From assembly GCF_013315265.1 (NCBI RefSeq), contig NZ_JABUFE010000003.1:62001-126000 (forward strand): a stretch of 64,000 bases of DNA, given 5' to 3'. The notes beneath the pieces were generated by a model. That model saw only the letters and a program-made list of their open reading frames with translations, was not told where the DNA came from and ran no database searches. Of the stretch, positions 47,098 through 56,844 are shown piece after piece. Made by a program: the position numbers and the translations under genes. The stretch comes from Parasulfitobacter algicola (GTDB taxonomy: Bacteria; Pseudomonadota; Alphaproteobacteria; Rhodobacterales; Rhodobacteraceae). Within the stretch, counting starts at the first letter, position 1, and the number at the start of each line of letters is the position of its first letter.

Positions 47098-47877
47098 TTA
47101 ATTACGGCTGATCACACGATGCGTGACCGCTTTCCAATCCAACGCGTCAGTCAACGCGTCTTCCATGCTTAGCGTATGTTTGAATTTACCATTTTCAAGA
47201 AATTGAGCCACTTGTGCAATCACCAGCGGGTTATTCATCATAAAGGTATGGCTGGTTTTCAAGACAATATGATCCGTCATCCCATCTAATATGGTGCTTT
47301 GGACGGACACTTTACCATCGTTTTCACCTTTAATCATTGATCCCAACACAGGGTTCAGTGAAACTGTTCCCGCGATGATGCCCACTTCATAATCAGGCGA
47401 GGGTAATATGTTCGGGGTGCTGGACGTATCAGTACCCAATTCCATACCCGCAGGACCATTTATCCACTCAAATGCACTATAGTTACCCAAAGTATCAACG
47501 ATTTCAGACCCTTGGTTCGGGGGCGCTAGCATCACAACACGGCCAAGGGCAGCTGGCTTTTCATCGGCAAGCCATGCGCGGATCAGAATGCCACCCATTG
47601 AATGAGTTACAAAATTAACTTGGTCGTAATCTTCGCATTTCGAAATAGCTTCGGGGATTGTTTTACTGGCAAGGTCATGAATGTTGCCTTCGGTCGAGGG
47701 ATAGTTTTGGTTTACAACGTTGTAACCCGCTTCGCTAAGTGCTGCTTCCATAATGGTGAAAGAGGCGTCGGTGCGGGCAAGTCCATGCAGTAGAACAACG
47801 CAATTTGACGCAGCCAAAGATGCCGTAGCTGACAGAATAAAGATAATAAATCCAAGTTTGAACATAAGGGTATACAT
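47098..47877 (-). CDS. Secreted alpha/beta hydrolase (lipase-like)
   Basis: A 259-residue hydrolase with a signal peptide (about 1-22). [14 protein letters not shown] forms the oxyanion strand, the nucleophile elbow is [11 protein letters not shown], and a late His is in KTSHTFMM. It resembles small triacylglycerol lipases/acetyltransferases related to LipA/YbbM-type esterases. The start may be at 47877 or 47865. It is AT-richer than average and probably monocistronic. Confidence 0.85.
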   Translation of the reverse strand: MYTLMFKLGFIIFILSATASLAASNCVVLLHGLARTDASFTIMEAALSEAGYNVVNQNYPSTEGNIHDLASKTIPEAISKCEDYDQVNFVTHSMGGILIRAWLADEKPAALGRVVMLAPPNQGSEIVDTLGNYSAFEWINGPAGMELGTDTSSTPNILPSPDYEVGIIAGTVSLNPVLGSMIKGENDGKVSVQSTILDGMTDHIVLKTSHTFMMNNPLVIAQVAQFLENGKFKHTLSMEDALTDALDWKAVTHRVISRN

Positions 47878-47983
47878 ATTACCAAATCGCAGAACCGTAA
47901 GGTGCGGAAAACCTTACCTTGCGTCACGGAAACACGTAGTTTGAAAGAATGTCAGAGTTCTTGCAATGACATGCATAAACAGA

Positions 47984-48010
47984 CCTGACGCACACGCCGT
48001 GCATCAGGTG
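47984..48010 (-). terminator. Probable terminator of cspA
   Basis: Arms CCTGACGCAC (47984-47993) and GTGCATCAGG (47999-48008) form a 10-bp stem with one G-T wobble and a 5-nt loop. On the minus strand it is followed by TCTGTTTATG. It starts 18 nt after the cspA stop. Confidence 0.6.
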
Positions 48011-48025
48011 TGATGTCTTTGGGGA

Positions 48026-48232
48026 TCAAAGGGCTTTTAATTCGCCTGCAGACTCGCGGCCATCGCGACCTTCGACCATCTCGTATTGAATTTTCATGTT
48101 ATCAGCCAAACCGGTCATACCGGCACGTTCGACAGCCGAAATATGTACAAAGATATCATTACCTCCATCGTCAGGTGCAATGAAACCATATCCCTTGGTC
48201 GTGTTGAACCACTTCACGGTTCCTGTCGGCAT
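48026..48232 (-). CDS. cspA: Cold-shock protein
   Basis: A 68-residue CSD protein that binds single-stranded nucleic acids and melts RNA structure. RNP1 is KGYGFIAPDD and RNP2 is DIFVHISAV. RBS AAGGAG lies 9 nt before the ATG. It is monocistronic, with a hairpin terminator downstream. The GC-rich 5' leader of about 150 nt may fold, but no specific cold-sensing structure was identified. Confidence 0.95.
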   Translation of the reverse strand: MPTGTVKWFNTTKGYGFIAPDDGGNDIFVHISAVERAGMTGLADNMKIQYEMVEGRDGRESAGELKAL

Positions 48233-48443
48233 TCGTCTTCTCCTTCAAGTCGTCCGCCCACGGTATTGTGGCGGGGTGGTGCAGCCTAGCCTTCCGTCGT
48301 CAGCTGTCTCAAAGAAAGAGGGCGGTCGTCAGGAATTAGTCTTCACATTTCTAATTTTATGTCGCTAGTTTGAAAGGCAAGTGAAACACTGTTTTAACAC
48401 GCTTAATTGGCGTTTTACTGCCGATTTGATGAAAAGGGATGCT

Positions 48444-48767
48444 ATGAAATTGTACATGCTGAAGGCTTGCGACACCTGTCGCAAGGCGATGAAGGAACTG
48501 CAATCTGCGGGGCATTCCATTACGACAACAGATGTCCGCGATGATGGTATATCACAGCAAGATCTTGAGCGGTTTTTGCACGCATTTGGGGATGATCTGC
48601 TGAACAAAAGATCAAAGACATGGCGCGATCTGGATGAAGATCAGCGCGCACTTGTACCGCTTGCGCTTTTACAGGCCCACCCGCTTGTGATGAAACGCCC
48701 CGTCATTGATGACGGAACGCTTTATTTGGGGTGGGGCAATGATGTGCAGGCTAAGCTGATCGGTTAA
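48444..48767 (+). CDS. ArsC/Spx family thioredoxin-fold protein
   Basis: A 107-residue protein of the ArsC/YffB/Spx group. The thioredoxin-fold start LYMLKACDTCRKAMKEL carries the CxxC pair, and the C-terminal MKRPVIDDGTLYLGW is the cis-Pro/Arg region. The start is the ATG at 48444 (GGGA upstream). The presence of CxxC and short length favour YffB/Spx-like over true arsenate reductase. Its last 17 nt overlap the 3' end of the convergent DoxX gene. Confidence 0.85.
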   Translation: MKLYMLKACDTCRKAMKELQSAGHSITTTDVRDDGISQQDLERFLHAFGDDLLNKRSKTWRDLDEDQRALVPLALLQAHPLVMKRPVIDDGTLYLGWGNDVQAKLIG

Positions 48768-49287
48768 GCAATCGGTCCAGCGACAGTGGTCCTGCACCGC
48801 GTACGATCAGAACGATCAATAAAAAGACCCAGAATGCGCGCTGATCAGAAATAATGCCGGATGATACATTGTCGAACCACGCACCGGGTGCCTGTCCATG
48901 GCCCGTAATGTCCACCAGGCTTTGCATGGCGACAAATCCGATCATACCCAAGGCGGCCAAACGGGTTAGCAAGCCTACAACGATCAATGCAGGCAGAATA
49001 AATTCTGCCCATGTCCCGGCCACGACGACAAGCCAATGAAAGATACCAAGTTGGCTGGCGTCATAGCTGATGGCCTCCATCGTTTTGGGAAAAATTTGTG
49101 CATATGCATTGAAGGATGGGCTAAACAGCCCCGTAAATCCTTCGCCTAGTTTGGTCATCGCTGAATTCCAGTAATAGATCAGTAAGACACCCGCAAAAAC
49201 GATCCGGGCCAATGTTGGCGTGATCCAGTCGCCAACATTCTGAATAGGGGTGAAAATAGAGGAGTGGAGTGCGGCGATACGGTTCAT
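48751..49287 (-). CDS. DoxX family membrane protein (bufferin operon)
   Basis: A 178-residue four-span DoxX/DoxD protein. Family marks are LARIVFAGVLLIYYWNSAMTK, and VVVAGTWAEFILPALIVVGL with LTRLAALGMIGFVAMQ. In bufferin-type operons a DoxX protein is the usual last gene, with a role in redox or membrane steps that is not settled. Here it is the fourth gene, 2 nt after the DUF2063 gene. Confidence 0.85.
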   Translation of the reverse strand: MNRIAALHSSIFTPIQNVGDWITPTLARIVFAGVLLIYYWNSAMTKLGEGFTGLFSPSFNAYAQIFPKTMEAISYDASQLGIFHWLVVVAGTWAEFILPALIVVGLLTRLAALGMIGFVAMQSLVDITGHGQAPGAWFDNVSSGIISDQRAFWVFLLIVLIVRGAGPLSLDRLLNRSA

Positions 49288-49289
49288 TC

Positions 49290-50036
49290 TTATGTCTCGA
49301 TTATGTTTGTGATGGCGCCACCAGCAAGCAGTGCGCCAAGCGTTATGGTCAGGTCGAAATCAGGTGTCAGTTCTGCGGCATCGCTAAAAGCTTCGCCGAA
49401 GGATTTCGTGCGCAAAGCCGTGATAAACGTTGCTGCGCCGGGCGGCAGCAGTGCGACTTGCGGATCATACTCGGGCCGGGTGATCAGCACCTCTTCGGCC
49501 TGCATCTGTGGCTTGGGTGCGCCAGATGACATGTTCACTTGCCAGATTGCATGGATTGGCCACGGGGACGTTACCATCTGCATAGATGGGGCAAGCGATA
49601 GTCGCGCCGTCATCAACTGATCTGGTGGCATGTTTTGCAATACATCAGGTGCAATGGCACTGCTGTCGGCGGCATGGTAAGATTGACGGATCGCCAGTTC
49701 TAACTGTGCGATATCCGGCAGATAGCCAATTTTCTGAGCAGGTTCAAACTGTTGCAGGAATGCAGGCATATCTTGGCCGTAAAACATCATCATCGGTGTT
49801 TTTGGCGGATGTTGCCGCAAATAGATTCCAGCCATAGCGCGAAAGAAATCCGGGCCGACCAGTTTATAGATGACCGGAAACGCGGCCTCTAAAGCATCTG
49901 TCAGACTGACGGCCACGTTGTTACGATAAACAGCGAAACGTTTCGGTGTCGGCAAGCCCTTGGGGTCCAGAAGGCCGGCAGGCAAAGCCATGGATGGATC
50001 CAATAAAGCGGCTGTAAATTCGGTTTGATCGGTCAT
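49290..50036 (-). CDS. DUF2063 (BufC/HvfC-type) MNIO partner protein
   Basis: A 248-residue protein with an N-terminal DUF2063 domain (about 1-95). [22 protein letters not shown] and [16 protein letters not shown] are typical. The family delivers precursor peptides to its DUF692 partner. Its ATG (50036) overlaps the stop of the DUF692 gene by 4 nt. The C-terminal half is variable. It forms part of the bufferin-like operon. Confidence 0.9.
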   Translation of the reverse strand: MTDQTEFTAALLDPSMALPAGLLDPKGLPTPKRFAVYRNNVAVSLTDALEAAFPVIYKLVGPDFFRAMAGIYLRQHPPKTPMMMFYGQDMPAFLQQFEPAQKIGYLPDIAQLELAIRQSYHAADSSAIAPDVLQNMPPDQLMTARLSLAPSMQMVTSPWPIHAIWQVNMSSGAPKPQMQAEEVLITRPEYDPQVALLPPGAATFITALRTKSFGEAFSDAAELTPDFDLTITLGALLAGGAITNIIET

Positions 50037-50890
50037 TGGACCAGTGCAGCAAGGGCTGCATCTGCGCGATCGGCTTCGGCGGCCAGTATGGGCCATTCGG
50101 GCACATCGGTGTCCCATTCGATTAATGTTGGCACGGGTCCGGTGCGGCTAATTGTGTGGGCATAAAGGGCCCAAACCGGATCAACGACTTCGCACCCGTG
50201 ACTGTCGATCAACAGCGGCGCACCATGATCATCTTTGTCTTCATCGTGCCCACCAAGATGGATTTCGCCGACATATTCCACTGGAAAGCTGTTGATATAG
50301 CTGACGGGATCGGTGTGTTGGTTTGTGGCAGATACAAACACATTATTCACATCCAGCAGCAGCCCACATTCTGTACGGGCGACGATCTGTGCAAGAAAGT
50401 CAACCTCGGCCATGGTTGACGCTTCAAACGCCAGATAATTTGATGGGTTTTCCAGCAGCATCTGACGGCCAAGAAAATCTTGCACATGTTTGATGTGATC
50501 TGCCACGCGGGCCAGGCTGGTTTCATTATAAGGTACGGGCAGCAGGTCGTTCAGGAAATGGGTGTCATGTGTTGACCAGGCTAAATGTTCTGAAAAGCTG
50601 GCGGGATTCAGCCAGTCAATCAGATGCTTTAAGCGGGCAAGGTGATCGGGGTCCAACTGGGCCTCTCCGCCGATGGACAGGCCAACGCCGTGAACAGAAA
50701 TTGGAAAACGCTGTGCAAGATGTTTCAGCTGCGCGATGGGGCGACCGCCGTCCCCCATATAGTTTTCAGCATGAATTTCCAGCCAGCAAACAGGGCCGGG
50801 GTCTTTCATGATATCAGAAAAATGCTGGGGCTTGTATCCAACACCGGGTTTGGCAGGCAGGGCGTCAAAACAGGGGCTGGTGTCAAGCAT
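50033..50890 (-). CDS. DUF692/MNIO peptide-modifying oxidase (BufB type)
   Basis: A 285-residue TIM-barrel multinuclear non-heme iron oxidase. Metal-ligand motifs are visible in order: [63 protein letters not shown] and TLIEWDTD. In described bufferin systems this enzyme converts Cys of the precursor to 5-thiooxazole. The start is the ATG at 50890 with GGAG upstream. A stem-loop separates it from the precursor gene. Confidence 0.93.
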   Translation of the reverse strand: MLDTSPCFDALPAKPGVGYKPQHFSDIMKDPGPVCWLEIHAENYMGDGGRPIAQLKHLAQRFPISVHGVGLSIGGEAQLDPDHLARLKHLIDWLNPASFSEHLAWSTHDTHFLNDLLPVPYNETSLARVADHIKHVQDFLGRQMLLENPSNYLAFEASTMAEVDFLAQIVARTECGLLLDVNNVFVSATNQHTDPVSYINSFPVEYVGEIHLGGHDEDKDDHGAPLLIDSHGCEVVDPVWALYAHTISRTGPVPTLIEWDTDVPEWPILAAEADRADAALAALVQ

Positions 50891-50911
50891 GAGCAAGTCT
50901 CCGAAGCAGTG

Positions 50912-50943
50912 TTGCGCCCCCCGCAAGATAGGGGAGGGCGCAA
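50912..50943 (-). promoter_or_regulatory. Intercistronic stem-loop between precursor peptide and MNIO genes
   Basis: TTGCGCC (50912-50918) pairs with GGCGCAA (50937-50943), then CCCC (50919-50922) pairs with GGGG (50931-50934) across a 2-nt bulge, leaving an 8-nt loop. It begins 7 nt after the peptide stop. There is no U tract, so it is probably an mRNA stabiliser or attenuator that keeps peptide message in excess of enzyme message. Confidence 0.6.
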
Positions 50944-50949
50944 AATGAC

Positions 50950-51255
50950 TTATGCAGGCAGGTCGCGATCCAGTGCTTCAAGCGAACCTTCACGCTCTGA
51001 TCCGTCAGCCATTGCAGGTAGTTCGATGTCTGCACATGTGCCAGCTTCAACCAGGGTCCATGCGTTACCTTGGTAATCAACTGTTGATGTACCGGCGCAT
51101 GATGTGCCTGGGCCAGCTGCACAACCGTTTTCACCAGCAAGAGATACGCCATAGCATTTTTCTTGGGCTTGAGCGTTAACAGTTGTTGTAGAATATGCAG
51201 TCAGAGCAGCTGCGACAGCGCCGGCAACGGCAAGAGTTTTAACTTGGTTGGACAT
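50950..51255 (-). CDS. Bufferin-type precursor peptide (DUF2282, BufA1-like)
   Basis: A 101-residue secreted protein. A signal peptide of about 28-30 residues is followed by a mature part with four Cys: C34 ([10 protein letters not shown]), C45, C53 (TSCAGTS) and C74 ([10 protein letters not shown]). This is the DUF2282 pattern of bufferin 1, a ribosomally made peptide that binds copper in the periplasm after MNIO modification. The C-terminus is acidic ([18 protein letters not shown]). RBS GAGGAAC lies 6 nt upstream. It is the first gene of the four-gene operon. Confidence 0.88.
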   Translation of the reverse strand: MSNQVKTLAVAGAVAAALTAYSTTTVNAQAQEKCYGVSLAGENGCAAGPGTSCAGTSTVDYQGNAWTLVEAGTCADIELPAMADGSEREGSLEALDRDLPA

Positions 51256-51281
51256 GGTGTTCCTCGTGTTTTTTCATTCGC

Positions 51282-51300
51282 ATACCGCTTGTTGCGGTGT
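51282..51300. repeat. Small inverted repeat in the leader of the precursor-peptide gene
   Basis: ATACCGC, TTGTT, GCGGTGT: a stem of 5-7 bp, 27-45 nt before the precursor start codon. It could be an operator half-site pair or a leader hairpin. The rest of 51256-51515 shows no gene. Confidence 0.35.
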
Positions 51301-51515
51301 CTTAGTGGTAGCGAACTATCATACTATCTTACCACTCACGACGGCGTGTGTCGCATGCGCGTCAGCAAATGTGAGCTTTTTGTGAGGAATGTTTCAGCAT
51401 ATTCTGGCCAATCTTATGAAAATAGCGCATCTTTTCCCTGTTTAAAGGAATGGAATGTGCGACAGATTGGCACAAATGTTACAAACTCGATCACGAGAAT
51501 CGGGCATATAAAAGA

Positions 51516-53465
51516 TTATTTCAACAAATCTGGGGGCGTTGCTTCCTTGGAAAGCTGATCCGTCAGTTCTTTTAGCTCCTGAACCGATGTCTGTTTTTCA
51601 CCCAAACGTCGTACCGATACAGTCCGATCGGCCACTTCCTTCATTCCACACGCCAGAATGACAGGTACTTTGCCAACAGAATGTTCACGGACCTTATAGT
51701 TGATCTTTTCATTGCGAATATCTGCCTCAGCTCGGATGCCTGCGGCTTTCAGCGTTTCTACGACTTCACGCACATAGTCATCAGCGTCCGACACGATCGA
51801 GGCCACAACAATCTGACGTGGGGCCAGCCAGAATGGTAATCTTCCTGCTGAGTTTTCGATCAAGATGCCGATAAAGCGTTCAAAAGACCCAAGGCAAGCG
51901 CGATGCAGCATATAAGGGCGATGTTTCGCGCCATCTTCACCGATGTAAGTTGCTTCAAGCCTTTCCGGCAGGTTTGGATCAACCTGGAAAGTACCGCACT
52001 GCCATTCGCGACCAATCGCGTCGGTTAGTTTGAAATCAAGCTTGGGTCCGTAAAACGCCCCTTCGCCTTCATCCAGCGTATAGGGGTGACCTGTTGCTTT
52101 GATCGCATTTTCCAACGCGCTTTCGACATGATCCCAGCTTTCTTCGGATCCGACCCGTTTTTCAGGTCGCGTGGCGAACATGATCTCGAATGTCTCGAAC
52201 CCAAGGTCTTTATAAACGCCGGCCAGGTAATCGATAAAGGCGGCGCATTCTGCCTCAATCTGGTCTTCGCGGCAAAAGATATGCCCATCATCCTGTGTAA
52301 AGCCCCGCACGCGCATGATGCCATGCAGCGCGCCAGAGGGTTCATAGCGGTTACAAGATCCGAATTCCGCCATTCGCAGCGGCAGATCGCGATAGGATTT
52401 CAGGCCCTGATTATAGATCTGTACGTGGCACGGACAGTTCATAGGCTTCAGCGCGTTGATCGCCTTTTCGCGGGCGTGTTCTTCGTCAACCTCAACGATG
52501 AACATGTGTTCCTGATATTTGTCCCAATGCCCCGAGGCTTCCCAAAGTTTGCGATCTACGACCTGAGGCGTGTTGACCTCTTGATACCCTGCCGCACGTT
52601 GTTTGCGGCGCATATAATCTTGAAGTTCTGTATAGATCTGCCAGCCGTTGGGATGCCAAAAGACCTGGCCGGGGGCCTCTTCCTGCATATGGAACAGGTC
52701 CATTTCGCGGCCCAGTTTGCGGTGGTCACGCTTGGCGGCTTCTTCCAGGAAATGCAGATGCTTTTTCAGCCCTTCTTTATTCAGAAATGCCACACCATAA
52801 ATGCGTTGTAGCATTTGGCGATCGCTGTCCCCACGCCAATAGGCACCGGCGACTGACATCAACTTGAATGCATCGGCAGGCACTTGGCCAGTGTGCTGCA
52901 AATGTGGCCCGCGACACAGATCTTGCCAATCTCCATGCCAATACATCCGTAAAGGTTCATCCCCCGGAATGGCGTCGATCAGTTCGACCTTATAAGGCTC
53001 ATTATTATCCTGATAGTGCTTTACAGCACGGGCGCGATCCCAGACTTCGGTCGTCACGACATCACGCTTGTTGATGATCTCTTTCATCTTCTTTTCAATG
53101 GTGGCCAGATCTTCGGGGGTAAATGTTTCCTTGCGATCAAAATCATAATACCAGCCGTTTTGGATCACAGGACCGATTGTGACTTTCACGTCTGGCCAGA
53201 TTTCCTGCACTGCGCGGGCCATAATGTGCGCCAGATCGTGGCGTATTAGTTCCAGCGCCTGTGGTTCATCTTTCAATGTATGAATAGCGATGGAGGCATC
53301 AGCTTTAATCGGCCACTGCAGATCCCAATGTGTGTCATTCACAGTGGCCGAAACTGCTTTTTTCGCCAAAGAACTGGAAATGCTGGCCGCAACGTCAGCA
53401 GCTGTTATGCCAGCTTCATAACTGCGCGCATTGCCATCGGGAAAAGTAAGGGAAATCTGTGCCAT
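51516..53465 (-). CDS. thrS: Threonyl-tRNA synthetase
   Basis: A 649-residue class II synthetase. Order: TGS domain (about 1-65), editing domain (about 70-225; [15 protein letters not shown] with the HxxxH start, and a late Cys/His), catalytic core with zinc ligands in [11 protein letters not shown], motif 2 [20 protein letters not shown] and the [10 protein letters not shown] motif 3, and the anticodon domain. The start is the ATG at 53465 with GAGGAGAG upstream. It lies 104 nt downstream of the envelope operon. Confidence 0.97.
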   Translation of the reverse strand: MAQISLTFPDGNARSYEAGITAADVAASISSSLAKKAVSATVNDTHWDLQWPIKADASIAIHTLKDEPQALELIRHDLAHIMARAVQEIWPDVKVTIGPVIQNGWYYDFDRKETFTPEDLATIEKKMKEIINKRDVVTTEVWDRARAVKHYQDNNEPYKVELIDAIPGDEPLRMYWHGDWQDLCRGPHLQHTGQVPADAFKLMSVAGAYWRGDSDRQMLQRIYGVAFLNKEGLKKHLHFLEEAAKRDHRKLGREMDLFHMQEEAPGQVFWHPNGWQIYTELQDYMRRKQRAAGYQEVNTPQVVDRKLWEASGHWDKYQEHMFIVEVDEEHAREKAINALKPMNCPCHVQIYNQGLKSYRDLPLRMAEFGSCNRYEPSGALHGIMRVRGFTQDDGHIFCREDQIEAECAAFIDYLAGVYKDLGFETFEIMFATRPEKRVGSEESWDHVESALENAIKATGHPYTLDEGEGAFYGPKLDFKLTDAIGREWQCGTFQVDPNLPERLEATYIGEDGAKHRPYMLHRACLGSFERFIGILIENSAGRLPFWLAPRQIVVASIVSDADDYVREVVETLKAAGIRAEADIRNEKINYKVREHSVGKVPVILACGMKEVADRTVSVRRLGEKQTSVQELKELTDQLSKEATPPDLLK

Positions 53466-53569
53466 TGTCTGGCTCTCCTCGTCGGTTTGGCGCCCACGGA
53501 ACGCCCGATTGCGGGTTAAAATCTGAGCTGTCTTTTGACGAGTGGGCCGAAACAAGTCAAGCCGTGACG

Positions 53570-54664
53570 TTATCCATCCATTGCGATAACAAAACCAACA
53601 GCGCCAGCCACGATAGCAAATAAGATAACAGCCATTGCAATTTTCCAGGCGGACCAGGGGCGTTCGCCCTGGACACGGCCAGTGCAGCCGTTCACGACAA
53701 AGCGATAGGTTTCACCGCGATATTTATAGGCGGCCAGCCAAACCGGTAACAGAACATGTTTGAATGTAATGGCGCTTATTTGCGTATTCATATCGCTGAT
53801 ACGTTGCCGATCACCACCGATGTCAAATTTCACGTCCCGCTCAATCACACGGTTCATAATCTCACGTGCTTCAACAAAACCGTCGTCCAGTTCGACCGTG
53901 TATCCTTCGGCGCGAAACCCTGCCAGAAATTCGGGCTGATAAGGTTCAAGCTGCGACAGATCCCAAGGCTGCAAAGCGTCTGTATATCGCTTTGGCAAAC
54001 TGTGTGATGCCAGAACAAGCACGTCATCGAAAAAGCGACCGACCCGCCCAGACGCACTGGTCCAGCGGACCTTGGCAACCTGTTCCTTACGTCGTTCACC
54101 ATTCACAACGCGCGTTCGGGTTTCATAGTAAACCGTCCCGCGCTGGCCACGGTATTGGGTCTTTGTATCGGCATCAAAGGTCCAATAGGGCACGTAGATA
54201 CCATCCATTTTCCGACCCTTACGTGCAAATTCCTGCAATCCATTAGGGGCAAACCACAATCGTCCCAGCCAATTGGTCATCGCTTTGCGTGCGTCGGTTT
54301 CATCCAGAATAAAGGGCAGCACACCTTTGGGTTTGATATGGCGATGGATGCCGGTGCCTGTGACAATAGGCGTTGCACAGAATGGGCATTCAGTGGCGTG
54401 TGTTGCGCCATCAAATTCCACCTGTGCACCGCAATTATCGCATTGAAGCACACGGGTTTCTTCGATTTCATCATCCGTCAGATCGTGAGCAAGCGCTTTG
54501 CGAAAATCCAACTCTTTGATTGAATTGCCCCAGAAACCTTTTTCGCGCAACTGTTCCTGATTACCACAATGATCACAGATCAAAAGACCTTCGCCGGGCG
54601 CGAACCGATAGTCTGCGCCACAGTTATCACAGGGAAAGCGGTGTTCCTGAACACCGTCAGCCAT
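53570..54664 (-). CDS. Zinc-ribbon membrane protein (TFIIB-type, YdjG-like)
   Basis: A 364-residue protein. Two zinc ribbons occur at the N-terminus: [20 protein letters not shown] with HCGN (about 12-36), and [10 protein letters not shown] with ECPFCATP (about 73-100). A beta-rich region with a [16 protein letters not shown] strand follows, and a C-terminal membrane span (about 340-362). It matches the B. subtilis YdjG type. Its start is 6 nt after the SPFH gene stop, and such proteins regularly accompany SPFH proteins. Confidence 0.85.
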   Translation of the reverse strand: MADGVQEHRFPCDNCGADYRFAPGEGLLICDHCGNQEQLREKGFWGNSIKELDFRKALAHDLTDDEIEETRVLQCDNCGAQVEFDGATHATECPFCATPIVTGTGIHRHIKPKGVLPFILDETDARKAMTNWLGRLWFAPNGLQEFARKGRKMDGIYVPYWTFDADTKTQYRGQRGTVYYETRTRVVNGERRKEQVAKVRWTSASGRVGRFFDDVLVLASHSLPKRYTDALQPWDLSQLEPYQPEFLAGFRAEGYTVELDDGFVEAREIMNRVIERDVKFDIGGDRQRISDMNTQISAITFKHVLLPVWLAAYKYRGETYRFVVNGCTGRVQGERPWSAWKIAMAVILFAIVAGAVGFVIAMDG

Positions 54665-54670
54665 TGTGGT

Positions 54671-55780
54671 TTACGCCCCTGGCGGGGGCGGGGGTGGCAT
54701 CACAGTGAAAAGCTGCGCCAATTCGTTCACATCTTCGGCTTTCATCCAGCCATCCTGACCTGCGGTCCAAACGAAGGTTTCGCGCGTCAGATTGCCGTCA
54801 GATGCCATACGGCCCATATCCGCCTTGGAATAGGGGCCTTTGGTTTGACCGTTTTCCGCAACATGCCAGACGTGTTCGACAGGTGGCGGCGGCGGTGCGG
54901 CAGAAGCGGGCTGTTGCCCCCATTGCCCGGCATTATTCATCTGGTTGGCCATTGCCATGCCCATACCCAAGCCCATGCCCGCACTCATTTCGCCACCGCC
55001 ACTTGGATTGCTGGCAGCTGTCGTCATGGCTTGGGCTGCGGAATATTGTGTGAACTTGTTCAGATCGCCCGTAATACCGATCGACGTACGTTTATCCAAT
55101 GCCTGTTCCACCGCAGGGGGCAGTGAGATATTTTCGATATAAAGTTCAGGCAATGACAGGCCATAACTTGCGATGGTTTCAGTGATCGCGGCAGCAACCA
55201 GCTTGCCCATTTCACCTGTATTGGCGGCCATATCCAAAACCGGCACACCGGATGAGGCCAGTACACGACTGAATTCCTGCACGATGATATTGCGGATCTG
55301 AAAGCTGATCTCATCCATCGTGAATTCGCCGTCAGTGCCCACGATTTCCTGCATGAACTTTGCGGCATCCGTCACGCGCACGCTGTAAGTGCCAAAAGCA
55401 CGCAAACGCACAGGGCCAAATTCCGGATCACGACACATGATCGGGTTTTTCGTACCCCATTTCATGTCATTGAAGCGGGTCGTATTTACGAAATAAATCT
55501 CGGACTTGAACGGGCTTTGAAAACCATGATCCCAATGCTGCAGCGTGGTCATGATCGGCATGTTGTTGGTCTCAAGCATGTAAAGACCGGGCTTGAAAAC
55601 ATCGGCCAACTGGCCTTCGTGAATAAATACAGCAGCCTGACCTTCGCGCACGGTCAGTTTGGCGCCGTATTTGATAGCATGCCCTTGCCGTTCAAATCGC
55701 CAGACCATGGTGTCACGCGTGTCATCCGTCCAATGGATAACATCGATCAGTTCGCCTTTTAGAAAATCCAGAATACGCAT
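54671..55780 (-). CDS. SPFH-domain protein with C-terminal GYF-like domain (YdjI-like)
   Basis: A 369-residue protein. The N-terminal part (about 1-290) is an SPFH/band-7-like domain of the virion-core/YdjI branch: LKGELIDVIHWTDDTRD start, then the TRFNDMKWGTKNPIMCRDPE block. A Gly/Met-rich linker (about 270-300) leads to a GYF_2-like domain (about 305-365; VWHVAENGQTKGPYSKADMG). It ends in poly-Pro. The start is the ATG at 55780. SPFH proteins form membrane-associated oligomers. Confidence 0.88.
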   Translation of the reverse strand: MRILDFLKGELIDVIHWTDDTRDTMVWRFERQGHAIKYGAKLTVREGQAAVFIHEGQLADVFKPGLYMLETNNMPIMTTLQHWDHGFQSPFKSEIYFVNTTRFNDMKWGTKNPIMCRDPEFGPVRLRAFGTYSVRVTDAAKFMQEIVGTDGEFTMDEISFQIRNIIVQEFSRVLASSGVPVLDMAANTGEMGKLVAAAITETIASYGLSLPELYIENISLPPAVEQALDKRTSIGITGDLNKFTQYSAAQAMTTAASNPSGGGEMSAGMGLGMGMAMANQMNNAGQWGQQPASAAPPPPPVEHVWHVAENGQTKGPYSKADMGRMASDGNLTRETFVWTAGQDGWMKAEDVNELAQLFTVMPPPPPPGA

Positions 55781-55870
55781 GGATACGCCTACCAATGATA
55801 AAGTTTCTATGTCCCCATAAAGCTGGGCATTGTTTGTATTTAAGTCAACATCCTACTGCAAATTCAATCG

Positions 55871-56839
55871 TTATGACTGGTTGCGGCCAACGATAAGTTC
55901 TCGTGCAACCTTTTCTGCAATTGGGCGTGCTTCACGTGCGGTCATTCCACTTTTCATGCGTGGATCATAAAGCATTTTCAAAAGAAATTCGTCATGATCA
56001 GTCAGAAGCCCAAATTCTTCGTCATCATTAAAGATAGATGGCCGCGCCAGCGCGCTGTCGTTGGCCAGCCCAAGACCTTGGGCAAGTTCTTCGTGAATGC
56101 ACGATAGCCGCATCAGATCAGGATGTTCGCCGCGAATGATCGCAATCGCTTTGGAATACGAACTGCTCTCTGCATCGGCAGAAAACGCAAAAACCAGACA
56201 TAACGTTGACCTTGGCATATCCACGACTGTACGAATGGATGTGTCTGAAATACCCGGTACAATTTCTTTCAATCGCGGGGCAATGGCGCGCCTGTCGTCT
56301 TCGTTCAGAAGTAAAACATGAAAGTTTGCAGTATCGTTAGAAACTGATATCGGCACCTTTGTCAGGTTCGATAGACGACTGGAATAGGATATGACGCGAT
56401 TCATATCCAACGTGCGCTGTGCTTTTGGTATCGTACGTCCGAATTCGATTTTCATACGAATGGGTTGTTCCCATTTTCGCAGACGACTTTCCGTTTCGCG
56501 CGCGATCATGATGTCACCAGCGGGGCGGTATTCATCAAAAAGTGCGATCCGGATGAAGTTTTCAACCAGATTGCGCGTGTTGAAGGGGACATCAGGGCCA
56601 CCGCCATCTTGGCGTAACAGACCTTGTGCGACCAGATCACGCTCAAGCTCATTGTAATGGCGTTCAAGCGCAAAACTTTCGGCAGACCGTCGAATAACGC
56701 GTGGCGCAGGCTGAGTGCGCGGGGCGATATTTGCCTCGGCTTCAGGCGGGGTTTCGGGTGCTTCTAGCTGAGTACACCCGGCAGCCCCTATCAATCCCAC
56801 GATCCCGGCCGTTCGAAGAAATGTTTGCGCCCCCAGCAA
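55871..56839 (-). CDS. DUF2927 lipoprotein with HEExxQ motif
   Basis: A 322-residue protein with a lipoprotein signal (lipobox GAAGC, Cys about 22). After a Pro-rich linker, the DUF2927 domain (about 95-310) includes CIHEELAQGLGLANDS, an HEExxQ motif reminiscent of metallopeptidase zinc sites but without the second His. A CLVFAF segment and DHDEFLLKMLYDPRMKSGM near the end are also conserved. It lies 5 nt after telA, so it is part of the operon. Enzymatic activity is not established. Confidence 0.85.
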   Translation of the reverse strand: MLGAQTFLRTAGIVGLIGAAGCTQLEAPETPPEAEANIAPRTQPAPRVIRRSAESFALERHYNELERDLVAQGLLRQDGGGPDVPFNTRNLVENFIRIALFDEYRPAGDIMIARETESRLRKWEQPIRMKIEFGRTIPKAQRTLDMNRVISYSSRLSNLTKVPISVSNDTANFHVLLLNEDDRRAIAPRLKEIVPGISDTSIRTVVDMPRSTLCLVFAFSADAESSSYSKAIAIIRGEHPDLMRLSCIHEELAQGLGLANDSALARPSIFNDDEEFGLLTDHDEFLLKMLYDPRMKSGMTAREARPIAEKVARELIVGRNQS

Positions 56840-56844
56840 TGTGT

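Noticed and set aside
48444-48767. Arsenate reductase assignment for the ArsC/Spx-fold gene
   Set aside because: CxxC pair, short length and lack of other ars genes nearby favour a YffB/Spx-like protein.
51458-51482. ECF-like promoter TGTAAC-N16-CGCA far upstream of the precursor-peptide gene (minus strand)
   Set aside because: About 200 nt from the start and based on one loose match; copper-responsive ECF control is known for some bufferin operons but this site is not convincing.
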